Of a stretch of 64,000 nt of DNA, positions 34,647 through 43,361 are shown one piece after another (within the stretch, counting starts at the first letter, position 1; the number at the start of each line of letters is the position of its first letter). A model generated the notes under the pieces. The model saw nothing but the letters and a program-made list of their open reading frames with translations. It was not told the origin of the DNA and searched no databases. The stretch covers positions 327,359 to 391,358 of the forward strand of contig NZ_AOLY01000042.1 in the NCBI RefSeq assembly GCF_000336635.1, written 5' to 3'. The DNA comes from Haloarcula japonica DSM 6131. GTDB lineage: Archaea; Halobacteriota; Halobacteria; Halobacteriales; Haloarculaceae. The position numbers and the translations under genes are program-made.

Positions 34647-34892
34647 TCAGCTCTCAACGACATCTTTTGTGTTTTCGGCGTCCAACCCGAACAACAGACC
34701 GGCGAGAAACAGCAGTTCGTTACCCTGGTAGTACTGTTCAAGTACGAAGTTGACCAGACCGATATCCGGTGTGGTCGCCCCCAACAGCACCAGAACGAGC
34801 GCGAGCACGGCAGCGAGGCCGGCGACCCACCGGACGACGATACCCGAGAGCAGTCCCACTACGAAGACGACGACAGCGGTGAAGAGGGTCAT
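34647..34892 (-). CDS. Small membrane protein of unknown function
   Basis: An 81-residue protein beginning MTLFTAVVVFVVGLLSG, with two strong membrane helices (about 2-20 and 22-42), a loop containing VNFVLEQYYQGNEL, a third short hydrophobic segment (LLFLAGLLFGLD) and an acidic tail. No family recognised. A GGAG sequence about ten bases upstream of the ATG could serve as SD; the longer frame begins with a TTG and is less likely. It lies between the DUF3267 protease (convergent) and a Tat-exported hydrolase gene on the same strand. Confidence 0.6.
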   Translation of the reverse strand: MTLFTAVVVFVVGLLSGIVVRWVAGLAAVLALVLVLLGATTPDIGLVNFVLEQYYQGNELLFLAGLLFGLDAENTKDVVES

Positions 34893-35002
34893 TGCTCGCT
34901 CCAACGTGTCGCAGTCGTTGGTCTAACAACAGTGGGTCCCATAGGGGACACAACTCTGCCACCGTATATAATTCTACCAGCGACAGGGAAGACAGAGCCG
35001 GG

Positions 35003-35848
35003 TTACCCGATTTCGGCAACGACACGCGGCAGACATCCCTCTCCGGGTTCGAAGTACGAGTAGTGATCGGCAACGAGGTCAGTGACGTTCACGTCTTGGT
35101 AACCGTCGGGAAGCGGCCCAGCATCACGAGCTCCAGCGTGGCCGACGGCGTGTGTCCGGTCTGACGCTCGGTACACCCACGAGAGGACCTTATCGTTGTG
35201 GCTGTAGAAGTTCGATACCGGGGCGTCAACGGCCGCTATGGCGTTGCCGTATTGACCACCCTGTACCACGCTATCGTAGGGGATGGCACCGCCGAGCAGT
35301 GACACCGAGGCAAGCGCGTCTGTCACCCCTCGCTCGGCTAGTACCCGGAGAGTCTCACCGGTCACACGTGCACCAAGCGAGTGAGCGAGCAAATGGACGG
35401 GCCGTCCGTCGGTTTCGGCCCACTCGACCAGCCACTGGGCGAGGGGAGTGCTGTTCGCCACAGCGTTGTCCTTGGCCTGCTCCCATTCGACGTTGGAATC
35501 CCAACTGTATGCGACGACCGGTGTGGGCTGTGTTCCGTCGAGCGCTATCTGAGCCGTATAGGCATTGTCGCGTGCCCTCTCGGCGTCGGTACTGAATCCG
35601 TGGACGAACAGGAACACCTCCGACGCGTCGTCGAACGACCACGTGCCATCAGTCTCGAAGGCTGGCCCCTCGGTCGTGTTGAGGAACCCGCGAGTAGTGA
35701 CGACCGGGTGTGAGTCCGGCGCAGTGTACCCGCCGGAGTCACCCTGCAACGACCAGTACACGTAGGCACCGCCGCCCCCAAGCAGACCGAGTCCACTTCC
35801 GAGAGCGATGAGCAGCCGCCGTCTGGTCACACCGTTTTGACTATCCAT
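35003..35848 (-). CDS. Tat-exported alpha/beta hydrolase
   Basis: A 281-residue protein with a twin-arginine signal (VTRRRLLIALGSGLGLLGGG) and an alpha/beta-hydrolase domain. The nucleophile elbow is AHSLG with Ser157; the oxyanion loop is FVHGFSTDAER, and a late SHNDKVLSWVY plus VGHAGA supply candidate Asp and His. The fold resembles DUF726/DUF900-type lipase-like hydrolases. It should act outside the membrane, either anchored by its uncleaved N-terminus or released. The ATG at 35848 gives the Tat motif at the expected place; a longer frame would bury it. Confidence 0.82.
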   Translation of the reverse strand: MDSQNGVTRRRLLIALGSGLGLLGGGGAYVYWSLQGDSGGYTAPDSHPVVTTRGFLNTTEGPAFETDGTWSFDDASEVFLFVHGFSTDAERARDNAYTAQIALDGTQPTPVVAYSWDSNVEWEQAKDNAVANSTPLAQWLVEWAETDGRPVHLLAHSLGARVTGETLRVLAERGVTDALASVSLLGGAIPYDSVVQGGQYGNAIAAVDAPVSNFYSHNDKVLSWVYRASDRTHAVGHAGARDAGPLPDGYQDVNVTDLVADHYSYFEPGEGCLPRVVAEIG

Positions 35849-35982
35849 AGCTGGTAGCCTGTGGGTAAGTCGCAGGTGTGTCGGTAAGTCAGTTGAGATT
35901 GGTGCGTCCGGAAACGGGACGCAACGCAAGAGCTGTCTCACCGCCCACAGGCTTCATGTCTTGGCCGGCAGTCATCCGAGCC

Positions 35983-36585
35983 ATGACGACCTGGGACGAG
36001 CGATACCGGACGGGCACGTACCCACAGCATCCGGACCCGCATCCGGTGTTGGAGCGATACCTGCCGACCTTCCAGCCGGGCCGGGCGCTCGATATCGCGA
36101 CCGGGACCGGGCGAAACGCGCTCCCGGTCGCAGCGGCCGGGTACCGCGTCGACGCGGTCGACCAGTCGCGCGAGGGGCTGCGCATCGCCCGCGAAAACTC
36201 GCGGGAAGCAGACGTCGAAGACAATATCGAGTGGATACAGGCGGACCTCGATTCATTTGCCTACCCGGCGGCGACGTACGACCTCATTACGATTAGCTTC
36301 TATCGCCCTGTCGACCGCCTCCCCGATATCATCGAGGCGCTGGCCGACGGTGGCTGCCTGTTCGTCCAGCACCACCTCCGGACGACTGACGACGTGGACG
36401 GTGGCCCCTCCGGAGACCGGTACCGGTTCGCCTCGAACGAACTGCTCAGGGCCGGACTCGGGCTGACCGTGTTGCACTACGACGAACGCACAGCGACGAC
36501 GGACGGGACGACCGCGGCGACCGCCCAGCTGGTGGCCAGAAAGTCACAGGGCGGCCGACAGTCGTATCCGGACATCTCAGAGTAG
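35983..36585 (+). CDS. Class I SAM-dependent methyltransferase (paralogue 2)
   Basis: A 200-residue methyltransferase nearly colinear with that at 22333-22941: both begin MTTWDERxRTGxYPxxPDP and share ALDIATGTGRNA, VDAxDQSRxGLRIARE, FYRxVDRLPDI and LFVQHHLRT. The family is TehB/UbiE-like. It is divergent from the Tat-exported hydrolase gene and is not next to a molybdoenzyme, unlike its paralogue. The ATG at 35983 was chosen because it gives the conserved N-terminus; the upstream in-frame extension is basic and unlikely. Confidence 0.83.
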   Translation: MTTWDERYRTGTYPQHPDPHPVLERYLPTFQPGRALDIATGTGRNALPVAAAGYRVDAVDQSREGLRIARENSREADVEDNIEWIQADLDSFAYPAATYDLITISFYRPVDRLPDIIEALADGGCLFVQHHLRTTDDVDGGPSGDRYRFASNELLRAGLGLTVLHYDERTATTDGTTAATAQLVARKSQGGRQSYPDISE

Positions 36586-36834
36586 GAAGTAGATGGAGAC
36601 GAGGTGCAACACAACGCTTCACAGGCTACTGGTTTCAGGCAGTGTAGCCTGAACAAGCTGCGCAGTAGGTTTGCGCAGATACCGCTCTAGGTCTACCAGA
36701 TACGGTGGATATTCTCGGAGTCATGCAAGATACACAGCACGCAGTCAGCAACAGACTTCGATCAGTATTCTCATAGACGTGTGCTAACTCTTAACAATCC
36801 TATCCACGAATACCCGATAAGAGAGGGCACTATC

Positions 36835-38181
36835 GTGACCTTGGCATCCGTTCCAGAGTACGACCCGGGACAAATCACTCGTACTACCGGGTTTGCCGTC
36901 GTCGTCGGGGCGGGAATGGCCGGACTCATGACCGCCCGCGTGCTGGCAGATTTGTTCGAGCGAGTAACGCTTATCGAGAAAGATGCTCTCAGGGACGCCC
37001 CCGTGAGTCGGAGCGGTACCCCGCAGGCAAACCACATTCATAATCTTCACGAAGCCGGTCGACAAACCCTCGAAGATTTATTCCCCGGTTTCAGCGAGGC
37101 GTTGCTCGCTGCCGGGGGAAACCGAATCGAGATCAACAGTGACTCCCGCGTGTTCATTGAGGAGGGCGTGCTGGCCCACGGCCCGGCTCAATTACCGATG
37201 TATTGTGCCAGTCGTCCGCTCTTCGAATTGGTCACGCGGCGGCGGGTCGAAGACATCGAAAACGTCTCACTCAGAGATAACTGCCAGTTCGTTGATTACC
37301 TCACCGAGGGAACAGCGGATGTCACGGGAATATCGATCCGTCAGGACGGGCGTACAGAAGATATCCGCGCGGACTTGGTCGTCGACGCAACTGGACGGAC
37401 TTCCCGAACACCGGACTGGCTGGCAGAACACGACTATCCGATGCCGACAGTCGACGAGGTTCACATTGACGTGGCATACAGCACTGCGTTCGTCAACCGA
37501 CCTACGGATGTACAACAAACGTGTGTTGTGCTGCCGAACCCCCCGCGTAAACGCGGTGGTGGCATGTTCCCGGTCGAAAACGGCCGGTGGATGATGACAC
37601 TCTTCGGGGTTCACGGGGAACACGCCCCGACGGAGCAGGCGGGATTCACCGACTTCGCGGCCAGCCTACCGATTTCTGATTTTGAGCGTGTTATCGACGA
37701 ACACGGGCTGGCGAGCGAAACGATCGAGCAATACCCGTTTCCCTCGAACAGGCGGGTCAGGTACGAAGAGGCCGACCGCTTTCCCGACGGGCTGCTCGTG
37801 ATCGGTGACGGAATCGCCAGTTTCAATCCGATCTATGGTCAGGGGATGTCGGTCGCCGCACTCGAGGCTATCCAGCTCCATCACACCCTTGCAGCGGGTA
37901 GCAGCGACGATGTAGCCCAGAGATTCTTCCAACGAGCCACAACTGTCGTTGACGATGCGTGGATGCTTGCGGTCGGCTCCGATTTCCAGTTCGGACAGAC
38001 GACCGGGCCGAAACCCACCGGGACGGATCTAATCAACAGGTATCTCTCGCGGCTGCTCCGGACGGCCCGGACCGACGGGAGGGTCGCCGATGCCTTCAAT
38101 CGGGTCATCATCATGGAGGAGCGGCCAACCTCGTTGTTTCGTCCAAGCATCTTGTGGAGAGTCCTCACGCCGGGTATCTGA
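36835..38181 (+). CDS. FAD-dependent monooxygenase, UbiH/epoxidase-like
   Basis: A flavoprotein of about 448 residues. The FAD Rossmann motif FAVVVGAGMAGLMTARVLA is near the N-terminus, VDATGRTSRTP in the middle, and GDGIASFNPIYGQGMSVAAL carries the second FAD-binding GD motif. SRSGTPQANHIHNLHEAGRQ followed by LEDLFPGFSEALLAAGG is a pattern I associate with monooxygenases common in actinomycetes. Substrate unknown; carotenoid, isoprenoid or aromatic hydroxylation are options. The start is uncertain: GTG at 36835 or GTG at 36781, both in frame; an A+T-rich segment before 36800 looks promoter-like. Its neighbours appear unrelated. Confidence 0.78.
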   Translation: MTLASVPEYDPGQITRTTGFAVVVGAGMAGLMTARVLADLFERVTLIEKDALRDAPVSRSGTPQANHIHNLHEAGRQTLEDLFPGFSEALLAAGGNRIEINSDSRVFIEEGVLAHGPAQLPMYCASRPLFELVTRRRVEDIENVSLRDNCQFVDYLTEGTADVTGISIRQDGRTEDIRADLVVDATGRTSRTPDWLAEHDYPMPTVDEVHIDVAYSTAFVNRPTDVQQTCVVLPNPPRKRGGGMFPVENGRWMMTLFGVHGEHAPTEQAGFTDFAASLPISDFERVIDEHGLASETIEQYPFPSNRRVRYEEADRFPDGLLVIGDGIASFNPIYGQGMSVAALEAIQLHHTLAAGSSDDVAQRFFQRATTVVDDAWMLAVGSDFQFGQTTGPKPTGTDLINRYLSRLLRTARTDGRVADAFNRVIIMEERPTSLFRPSILWRVLTPGI

Positions 38182-38312
38182 ATCACATGCTAACCCACCC
38201 TCTGTACTGAGCGCTTCAAATCGGGGATGACAACGGTCCTATACCACCCTGGATGAGACCGTGGAAGCATCAAGAAGGAGGCCGCAAATGAGAGCCAGAA
38301 CCGACTCGAAGA

Positions 38313-40055
38313 TCAGTCGCCGGTCGCTTCTTCGCCGCCGTCGGTCAGCGCCGGAAGTCGCTCACGCTCGAACCATGCGAACTCCCGCGGGAACTGCCCC
38401 GTCGCCGCCAAGTCCCAGGGGTCGCCGTCCGTGACCAGCGGCCCCTCTAGCCACGAGGTCACGAGATTCCAGACGAAGATGAGCTGACCGATGACCAGCA
38501 GGACGACGCCCAGTGTCGCCAGCTGGTGCAGGAGCGTAAACAGGTCCACCGGGCCAGCGGTCAGGGCGTACGTGGCGTACCGTCGTGGCATCCCGGCGTA
38601 GCCGAGCAGGACCATGGGGAAGAACGTGACGTTCGTGCCGATAAGCGTCAGCCAGAAGTGCCACTTCGCCAGCGACCGCTGATACCACCGACCGGTGTAC
38701 AGCGGGAACCAGTAGTAGATGCCCGCGAAGACAGCGAAGGCGATCCCGCCCATGATGACGTAGTGGAAGTGGGCCACGACGTGGTAGGTGTCGTGCAGGA
38801 TCAGGTCGACGGGAATGGCGGCTTCGAACACGCCGGTGACGCCGCCGATGATGAAGTTCCCGACGAACCCGACACAAAAGAGGAACGGCGCAGTCGTCCG
38901 CAACGCACCGTTCCACATCGTCGCCATCCAGTTGAACGTCTTCACCGCGCTCGGGATGGCAATGGCGATAGAGACCGCCATGAACGAGGCCCGTAGTCGG
39001 GGGTCCATCCCGGTCGCGAACATGTGATGGGCCCAGACGCCGAAGGAGAGGACGCCGAGCGCCAGCGTCGAGTAGACGACGAACTTGAAGCCGAACAGCT
39101 TCCGGCCACAGAACTTCGGCAGGATGTAGCTGACAAGACCCATCGGTGGGAGGACGAGGATATACACTTCGGGGTGGCCGAAGAACCAGAACAGGTGCTG
39201 CCACAGCAGCGGGCCGCCACCGTCTATCGTGAAGAACGTCGTCCCAAGGTTGCGGTCGAGCAGCAGCATGACCAGTGCACTACCCAGCAGCGGGAAGGCG
39301 AACAGGATCTGTGCGGACTGGACCAACACAGTCCAGGAGAAGATATCGAGGGTCGCCCAGGTCACGTCCTCGCCCCGTTCGGTGAAGATAGTCGCGATGA
39401 AGTTTATCGCCCCCATCGTCGCCGCGACGCCCGAGAGGTGGAGGCCGAGCAGCATCAGGTCCACGCCGGGGTTTTGCTGTTCGATTGACAGCGGCGTGTA
39501 CATCGTCCAGGCGGTCTGTGCCGGTTCGATGTTTTCGAGGAACGGCCCGCCGAGGACGCCGCCCCAGATGAGCAGGGCGGCCGGCGGCAGCAGCCAGAAC
39601 GCGATGGCGTTGATTCGCGGGAACGCCATGTCGTCGGCCCCGATGAGCAGCGGGATTAGGTAGTTCGAGAACGCTGCTAGGATGGGCGTCCCAAACAGGA
39701 ACAGCATCGTGATGCCGTGGGTCGTCAGGAGGCCGTTGTAGGCACTTGTGCTGAGGAAGTCCTCAGCGGGATACATCAGTTCGAACCGCATCAGAACCAC
39801 GGCGATACCACCCCAGGCAAACGCGACGACGGCGAACACGCCGTAGAGAATCCCGATGTCCTTGTGGTCGACTGTCGTCAGCCATCGGAGAATCCCGCTC
39901 GGTTTCTCCGCGTGGGTGCGTTCGTGAGTCCCATGGCCGCCACCAATCGCAATTGTGTACGACCGCCAGTCTTCGATCCGTGCGAGTAGCCCAGCGATAC
40001 CGACGAGCAGTACCGCCATCAGTACTGTCGTCGCCAATGCGCCTACAGACACCAT
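38313..40055 (-). CDS. Haem-copper terminal oxidase subunit I
   Basis: A 580-residue protein with about fourteen hydrophobic segments. It has the low-spin haem histidine in TTHGITMLF, the Cu-B/Tyr region FWFFGHPEVYILVLPPMG (His and Glu of an A-type oxidase), the Cu-B histidines in VWAHHMFATG, and the haem ligands in HDTYHVVAHFHYVIMGG. It reduces O2 to water and pumps protons. Unusually, no subunit II or III gene is adjacent on either side; the neighbours are an FAD monooxygenase (convergent) and a cupin (divergent). An N-terminal extension carries a hydrophobic segment and a His-rich GGGHGTHERTH before the core. A TATA (GTATAAAC, 40070-40077) lies upstream. Confidence 0.92.
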   Translation of the reverse strand: MVSVGALATTVLMAVLLVGIAGLLARIEDWRSYTIAIGGGHGTHERTHAEKPSGILRWLTTVDHKDIGILYGVFAVVAFAWGGIAVVLMRFELMYPAEDFLSTSAYNGLLTTHGITMLFLFGTPILAAFSNYLIPLLIGADDMAFPRINAIAFWLLPPAALLIWGGVLGGPFLENIEPAQTAWTMYTPLSIEQQNPGVDLMLLGLHLSGVAATMGAINFIATIFTERGEDVTWATLDIFSWTVLVQSAQILFAFPLLGSALVMLLLDRNLGTTFFTIDGGGPLLWQHLFWFFGHPEVYILVLPPMGLVSYILPKFCGRKLFGFKFVVYSTLALGVLSFGVWAHHMFATGMDPRLRASFMAVSIAIAIPSAVKTFNWMATMWNGALRTTAPFLFCVGFVGNFIIGGVTGVFEAAIPVDLILHDTYHVVAHFHYVIMGGIAFAVFAGIYYWFPLYTGRWYQRSLAKWHFWLTLIGTNVTFFPMVLLGYAGMPRRYATYALTAGPVDLFTLLHQLATLGVVLLVIGQLIFVWNLVTSWLEGPLVTDGDPWDLAATGQFPREFAWFERERLPALTDGGEEATGD

Positions 40056-40113
40056 TTGGAGGGTGTTTATACGGACTACCCGTGGTTCTTATCGGGAAGA
40101 TGTTCGGGGACAG

Positions 40114-40121
40114 TTTATATA
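40114..40121 (+). promoter_or_regulatory. Strong TATA box upstream of the cupin gene
   Basis: TTTATATA within the context CAGTTTATATACACCC. It predicts plus-strand initiation near 40145, some 190 bases before the cupin ATG, so the cupin mRNA may have a long leader, or an unrecognised short transcript begins here. Confidence 0.5.
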
Positions 40122-40334
40122 CACCCAGAGTGCGAAGCGGCGCAGTTACAGACGAAGCGGTTCGGGACCGAGGCTTTCCGTCGTGCGGTCTGAACTCCTT
40201 GCGATGCACCCACAGCAGCGAAACCGACAGCGAGCGAGTGTGCGCACTCGCCGGCGTTCGAATCAGGCCGCATCGACCAGACGCGACTTCGGTTCGGCGG
40301 TTCTTCGAGACTGGAGTGATGGGGGGGACACGCG

Positions 40335-40706
40335 ATGACAGCGACCGATTTCGACGCCGTCCGGGAATACGACGACGACCAGTTCTCGGCTGTCGAAGTG
40401 TTCCGCAGCGACCGGATGAAAGTCGTCTGTGGCTATTTCGAACCCGGACAGTTTATTCCGGTGCACGCGCCCGCGAGCGACGTAGCGATACACGTCCAGT
40501 CCGGGACCGGTATCGTCCGTGATGGGGACACGGAGCGGGCGGTCGAGCCGGGCGACGTGGTGATCGTCGAGGCCGACACCGACCGCGGTGTCAAAGCGGA
40601 CGCGGACAGTCGGCTAGAGACGTTACTGGTGACCGCACCGCCGCCGACCGACGCCGAACACGAACCGGTCCGGAAAGGGCTCAAGAAGGACAAGTTCGAC
40701 CCCTAA
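40335..40706 (+). CDS. Cupin-domain protein
   Basis: A 123-residue single cupin: the first cupin motif region is GYFEPGQFIPVHAPASDVAI and the second is GIVRDGDTERAVEPGDVVIVEADTDRGVKA. Of the usual metal ligands (two His and a Glu in motif 1, a His in motif 2), only one histidine (PVHAP) is evident, so it may bind no metal and act as a small-molecule binding or scaffold protein. The C-terminus is lysine-rich (RKGLKKDKFDP). It is divergent from the oxidase subunit I gene; a functional tie is speculative. Confidence 0.8.
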   Translation: MTATDFDAVREYDDDQFSAVEVFRSDRMKVVCGYFEPGQFIPVHAPASDVAIHVQSGTGIVRDGDTERAVEPGDVVIVEADTDRGVKADADSRLETLLVTAPPPTDAEHEPVRKGLKKDKFDP

Positions 40707-40750
40707 CGTCCGGCCGGGTTCGTCTCCCATCTCAGGCAACAGGACCGAAG

Positions 40751-41056
40751 TCACTCGACGACATACGAGCGGTGTGAGCCGCGGGTTCGCACGTCGACGA
40801 AATGGTGGCGTGTCGCATTGCCTACGTTACCGACGGCGGACTGGGGAGTCTCGTCTTCACTGTACACGCTCTCGGCCGGGCGCAGGTCGCGGTCAGCTAG
40901 CTTGTCGGTGACGGCAGCGGGGAGGGATGCGCCGTCCCGAACATCGACGATGAGTAACTGGTCCGTGAAGCTCTTTGCGAGAAACGCGTCGGTAATCGGC
41001 TCGTAATCGGTAAGCTCCCCAGCTAAAGTACGGAGGGCCGCCTGCCGGTCGGTCAT
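40751..41056 (-). CDS. Haloarchaeal hypothetical protein
   Basis: A 101-residue protein, MTDRQAALRTLAGELTDYEP to RTRGSHRSYVVE. It appears to be an alpha/beta protein with two strands (QLLIVDVRDG and HHFVDVRTRG) and is hydrophilic. No domain is recognised. It lies 58 bases downstream of the LLM oxidoreductase gene on the same strand, so the two may be co-transcribed. The ATG at 41056 is preferred to a longer frame that starts in the intergenic gap. Confidence 0.6.
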   Translation of the reverse strand: MTDRQAALRTLAGELTDYEPITDAFLAKSFTDQLLIVDVRDGASLPAAVTDKLADRDLRPAESVYSEDETPQSAVGNVGNATRHHFVDVRTRGSHRSYVVE

Positions 41057-41114
41057 CGGTATCCAGTAGGTCGGCCACACCGAAAGCTGTGCGTGCGAAC
41101 ATCTTCCCACTGAC

Positions 41115-42038
41115 CTACAGTTCCTCGATGATTTCGCTGGCGAAGGTCGTCATCGCCGCTTCTGGCTCCGCGGCGCGGAGTCCGACGATGACGTGATCGA
41201 GACCGTGGTCATCGAGCCGCCTGAAGTACTCCCGGAACCATTCAACGCCGGCCCGATAGCCCAGATGGAGCGGTTCAGGTTCGGCGGTCGGATCAGCAGC
41301 GAACTCGACCTGAACGGCAATCGTGAACGGCTTCTCGGGGGCGTGACTCCGCCACGTGTCGAGATACGACTCAAGCGTCGATTCGGGAAGATGGTAGAAT
41401 ATCCAGCCGTCGCCGTTCTCGGCGATCCACTCCGTCGACTGTCTGGCGTTCCCGGTCGGAAAGAGCGGGAGCGTGTCCGTCGTCGGCTTCGGGAGCACAT
41501 CGAGTTCGCCGTCGAGATGGCCCCAGGAGCCGTCGAGCGTCGGATATTCCTCGCGCCAGAGCGCGCGGAGTGCATCGACGCTTTCGCGGACGAGATGACC
41601 CCGGTTCTCGGGGTCCACACCGAACGCCGGATACTCCGGGTCGCGGTCACCGGAGGCGACGCCCAGCACGAGACGGCCGTCGGAGAGCCGGTCGACGGTT
41701 GCGGCTGACTTCGCCACGTGTATTGGATGGCGAAGCGGGAGAACGATGCTTGCGGTGCCGAGCGCCACCGTCTCGGTGTGGGCGGCGACGTGGGACAGCA
41801 GCGACCACGGGTCGAAGGCCCCGCCGGCATCTCCGAACCGCGGCCAGTACGTCGGGACGTCTCGCGCCCAGAGCGCGTCGAACCCGACGGCTTCGGCGTG
41901 GCTTGCGAGCCGGAGTTCCGCGTCGATATCCGGCGTCGATTCCTGCTCGCCCGTGAGCGGAAATCCGAGACCGAACGAGAGCCCATCCTGCCCGTACAGT
42001 CGCCGATAGCCGGCGTTCGCATGGTCCACAGCAGTCAT
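41115..42038 (-). CDS. Luciferase-like (LLM class) flavin/F420 oxidoreductase
   Basis: A 307-residue TIM-barrel enzyme. Family features include FGLGFPLTG at the first strand, GFDALWARDVPTYW, VALGTASIVLPLRHPIHVAKS, LSDGRLVLGVASGDRDPEY and the C-terminal HVIVGL. In haloarchaea such proteins often use F420 rather than FMN; the cofactor cannot be assigned from this sequence. A TATA (GCAAATACG, about 42062-42070) 27 bases upstream of the ATG supports a leaderless start at 42038. Confidence 0.88.
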   Translation of the reverse strand: MTAVDHANAGYRRLYGQDGLSFGLGFPLTGEQESTPDIDAELRLASHAEAVGFDALWARDVPTYWPRFGDAGGAFDPWSLLSHVAAHTETVALGTASIVLPLRHPIHVAKSAATVDRLSDGRLVLGVASGDRDPEYPAFGVDPENRGHLVRESVDALRALWREEYPTLDGSWGHLDGELDVLPKPTTDTLPLFPTGNARQSTEWIAENGDGWIFYHLPESTLESYLDTWRSHAPEKPFTIAVQVEFAADPTAEPEPLHLGYRAGVEWFREYFRRLDDHGLDHVIVGLRAAEPEAAMTTFASEIIEEL

Positions 42039-42216
42039 CAGAGTCCTTTCACGCTGGAGGCGTATTTGCACACGGGTGGATGACCCACTACGGACCGTCC
42101 GAGATATCGACCGCCACGGTTCCCGCCCGCTCGGTTCGCGGGAGCTGCCAGTACATGATTGGCTGGGCCCGTTTCGTCAAGCCCAGGTTGTGATCGCTCT
42201 ACTGCAACCGCTGACG

Positions 42217-43215
42217 TCAGTCGTCACACGGCGGCGTCTGCTGCGACGAGGATGTCTGCTCAAAGCGGTGGTAGAGCCGGCGCAGTTCCATGCGGATAGT
42301 CATACGCTCGATGAGGGCGAAACCCGCAACGACGACGAGGAAGCCGACGAGCGTCCACAGTGATACCGACGAGCCCAGCAGCACCCAGCCCATGAGCGCG
42401 GCGAAAATCGGCACGACGTACGCGACCAAGTTCGCACGGACCGGGCCGATGCGCTTGATGAGGCCGAAGTAGATGGCGTACGCGACTGCTGTCGATGGGA
42501 TGCCCACAGCCACAATGCTCGCAATCGTTTCTGGACTGATGCCAATCACAGCTGTAGGTGGCTCCCCGACCAGCAGGCTCGCGACGTGGAGGAGCACCGC
42601 GCCGACAGCCATCGCCCACGCAGTCAGCGGAGTACTGTCCATCTGCGGGCCGACACGCTGGAGCAGCACGCTACCCAGAGCCACGGCCGCAGCCGCGCCG
42701 AGGACCAGGAGTTGCCCGACAGCGCTCGCATCGGTGAACGTCGATGGCGACGGCTGTACGATGATGATGACGCCGCTCAGCGCGATACCAATACCGACCG
42801 CACCGAGCCACGAGAGCCTATCGCCCAGCAGCCACCAGGCGAACACGGGGGCGAGTATCGGGTTCAGACCGTACATCACGGACGCCGCTGCGGGCGTTGT
42901 CGTGCCCTGACCGAGGAACAACAGCCCGTTGTTGAGCGCGATGAGGAACAGCGCCGCCATCCCGATACCGAAAAAGTCGTCACGAGTCCGCGGGAGCCAC
43001 GTCGACCGGGGCCGGGTAAAGACGATGTAGCCAAGCAGCGTCACCGCTGCCAGGTCGAACCGGAGACCGGCAAACAGCACCGGCGGAAGCTCACGGAGCC
43101 CGGTTTTGATCGCAACGAACGAACCACCGAACAACATTGCGAGCAGGACAAACAGCGCGCTGTCTCGGTAGCGTGCCGGGAGTGAGGGTCGATCAGAAAA
43201 CGTGGACCGCAACAT
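42217..43215 (-). CDS. EamA/DMT-family exporter
   Basis: A 332-residue membrane protein with ten helices in two EamA repeats: the first from LFVLLAMLFGGSFVAIKTGL, the second from VALGSVLLQRVGPQMDSTPL to LWTLVGFLVVVAGFALIERM. It belongs to the drug/metabolite transporter group and probably exports amino acids or metabolites. The C-terminal tail is glutamine/serine-rich. An in-frame GTG at 43236 would add seven residues; the ATG at 43215 is used. Confidence 0.9.
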   Translation of the reverse strand: MLRSTFSDRPSLPARYRDSALFVLLAMLFGGSFVAIKTGLRELPPVLFAGLRFDLAAVTLLGYIVFTRPRSTWLPRTRDDFFGIGMAALFLIALNNGLLFLGQGTTTPAAASVMYGLNPILAPVFAWWLLGDRLSWLGAVGIGIALSGVIIIVQPSPSTFTDASAVGQLLVLGAAAAVALGSVLLQRVGPQMDSTPLTAWAMAVGAVLLHVASLLVGEPPTAVIGISPETIASIVAVGIPSTAVAYAIYFGLIKRIGPVRANLVAYVVPIFAALMGWVLLGSSVSLWTLVGFLVVVAGFALIERMTIRMELRRLYHRFEQTSSSQQTPPCDD

Positions 43216-43361
43216 AGGCCAAGTCAGTTGGACCACCCGTTAGAGCGAAGATATCTCATTACCTGTTCAACGGGTCGAAATGTGAAGAGGGCTGTGGGAG
43301 ACGTGGTGTCACGGACCGACAGTCGTCTCGACAAATCCTACCGGGAAAGCCCGAAACCGGT

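Noticed and set aside
34647..34904. TTG start at 34904 for the small membrane protein
   Set aside because: An ATG at 34892 with an upstream GGAG is a better start and begins directly with the membrane helix.
40204..40338. 44-codon frame overlapping the cupin start by ATGA
   Set aside because: The peptide is very arginine-rich (for example RTRRRSNQAASTRRDF), opposite to the acidic haloarchaeal proteome, and has no SD or correctly spaced TATA.
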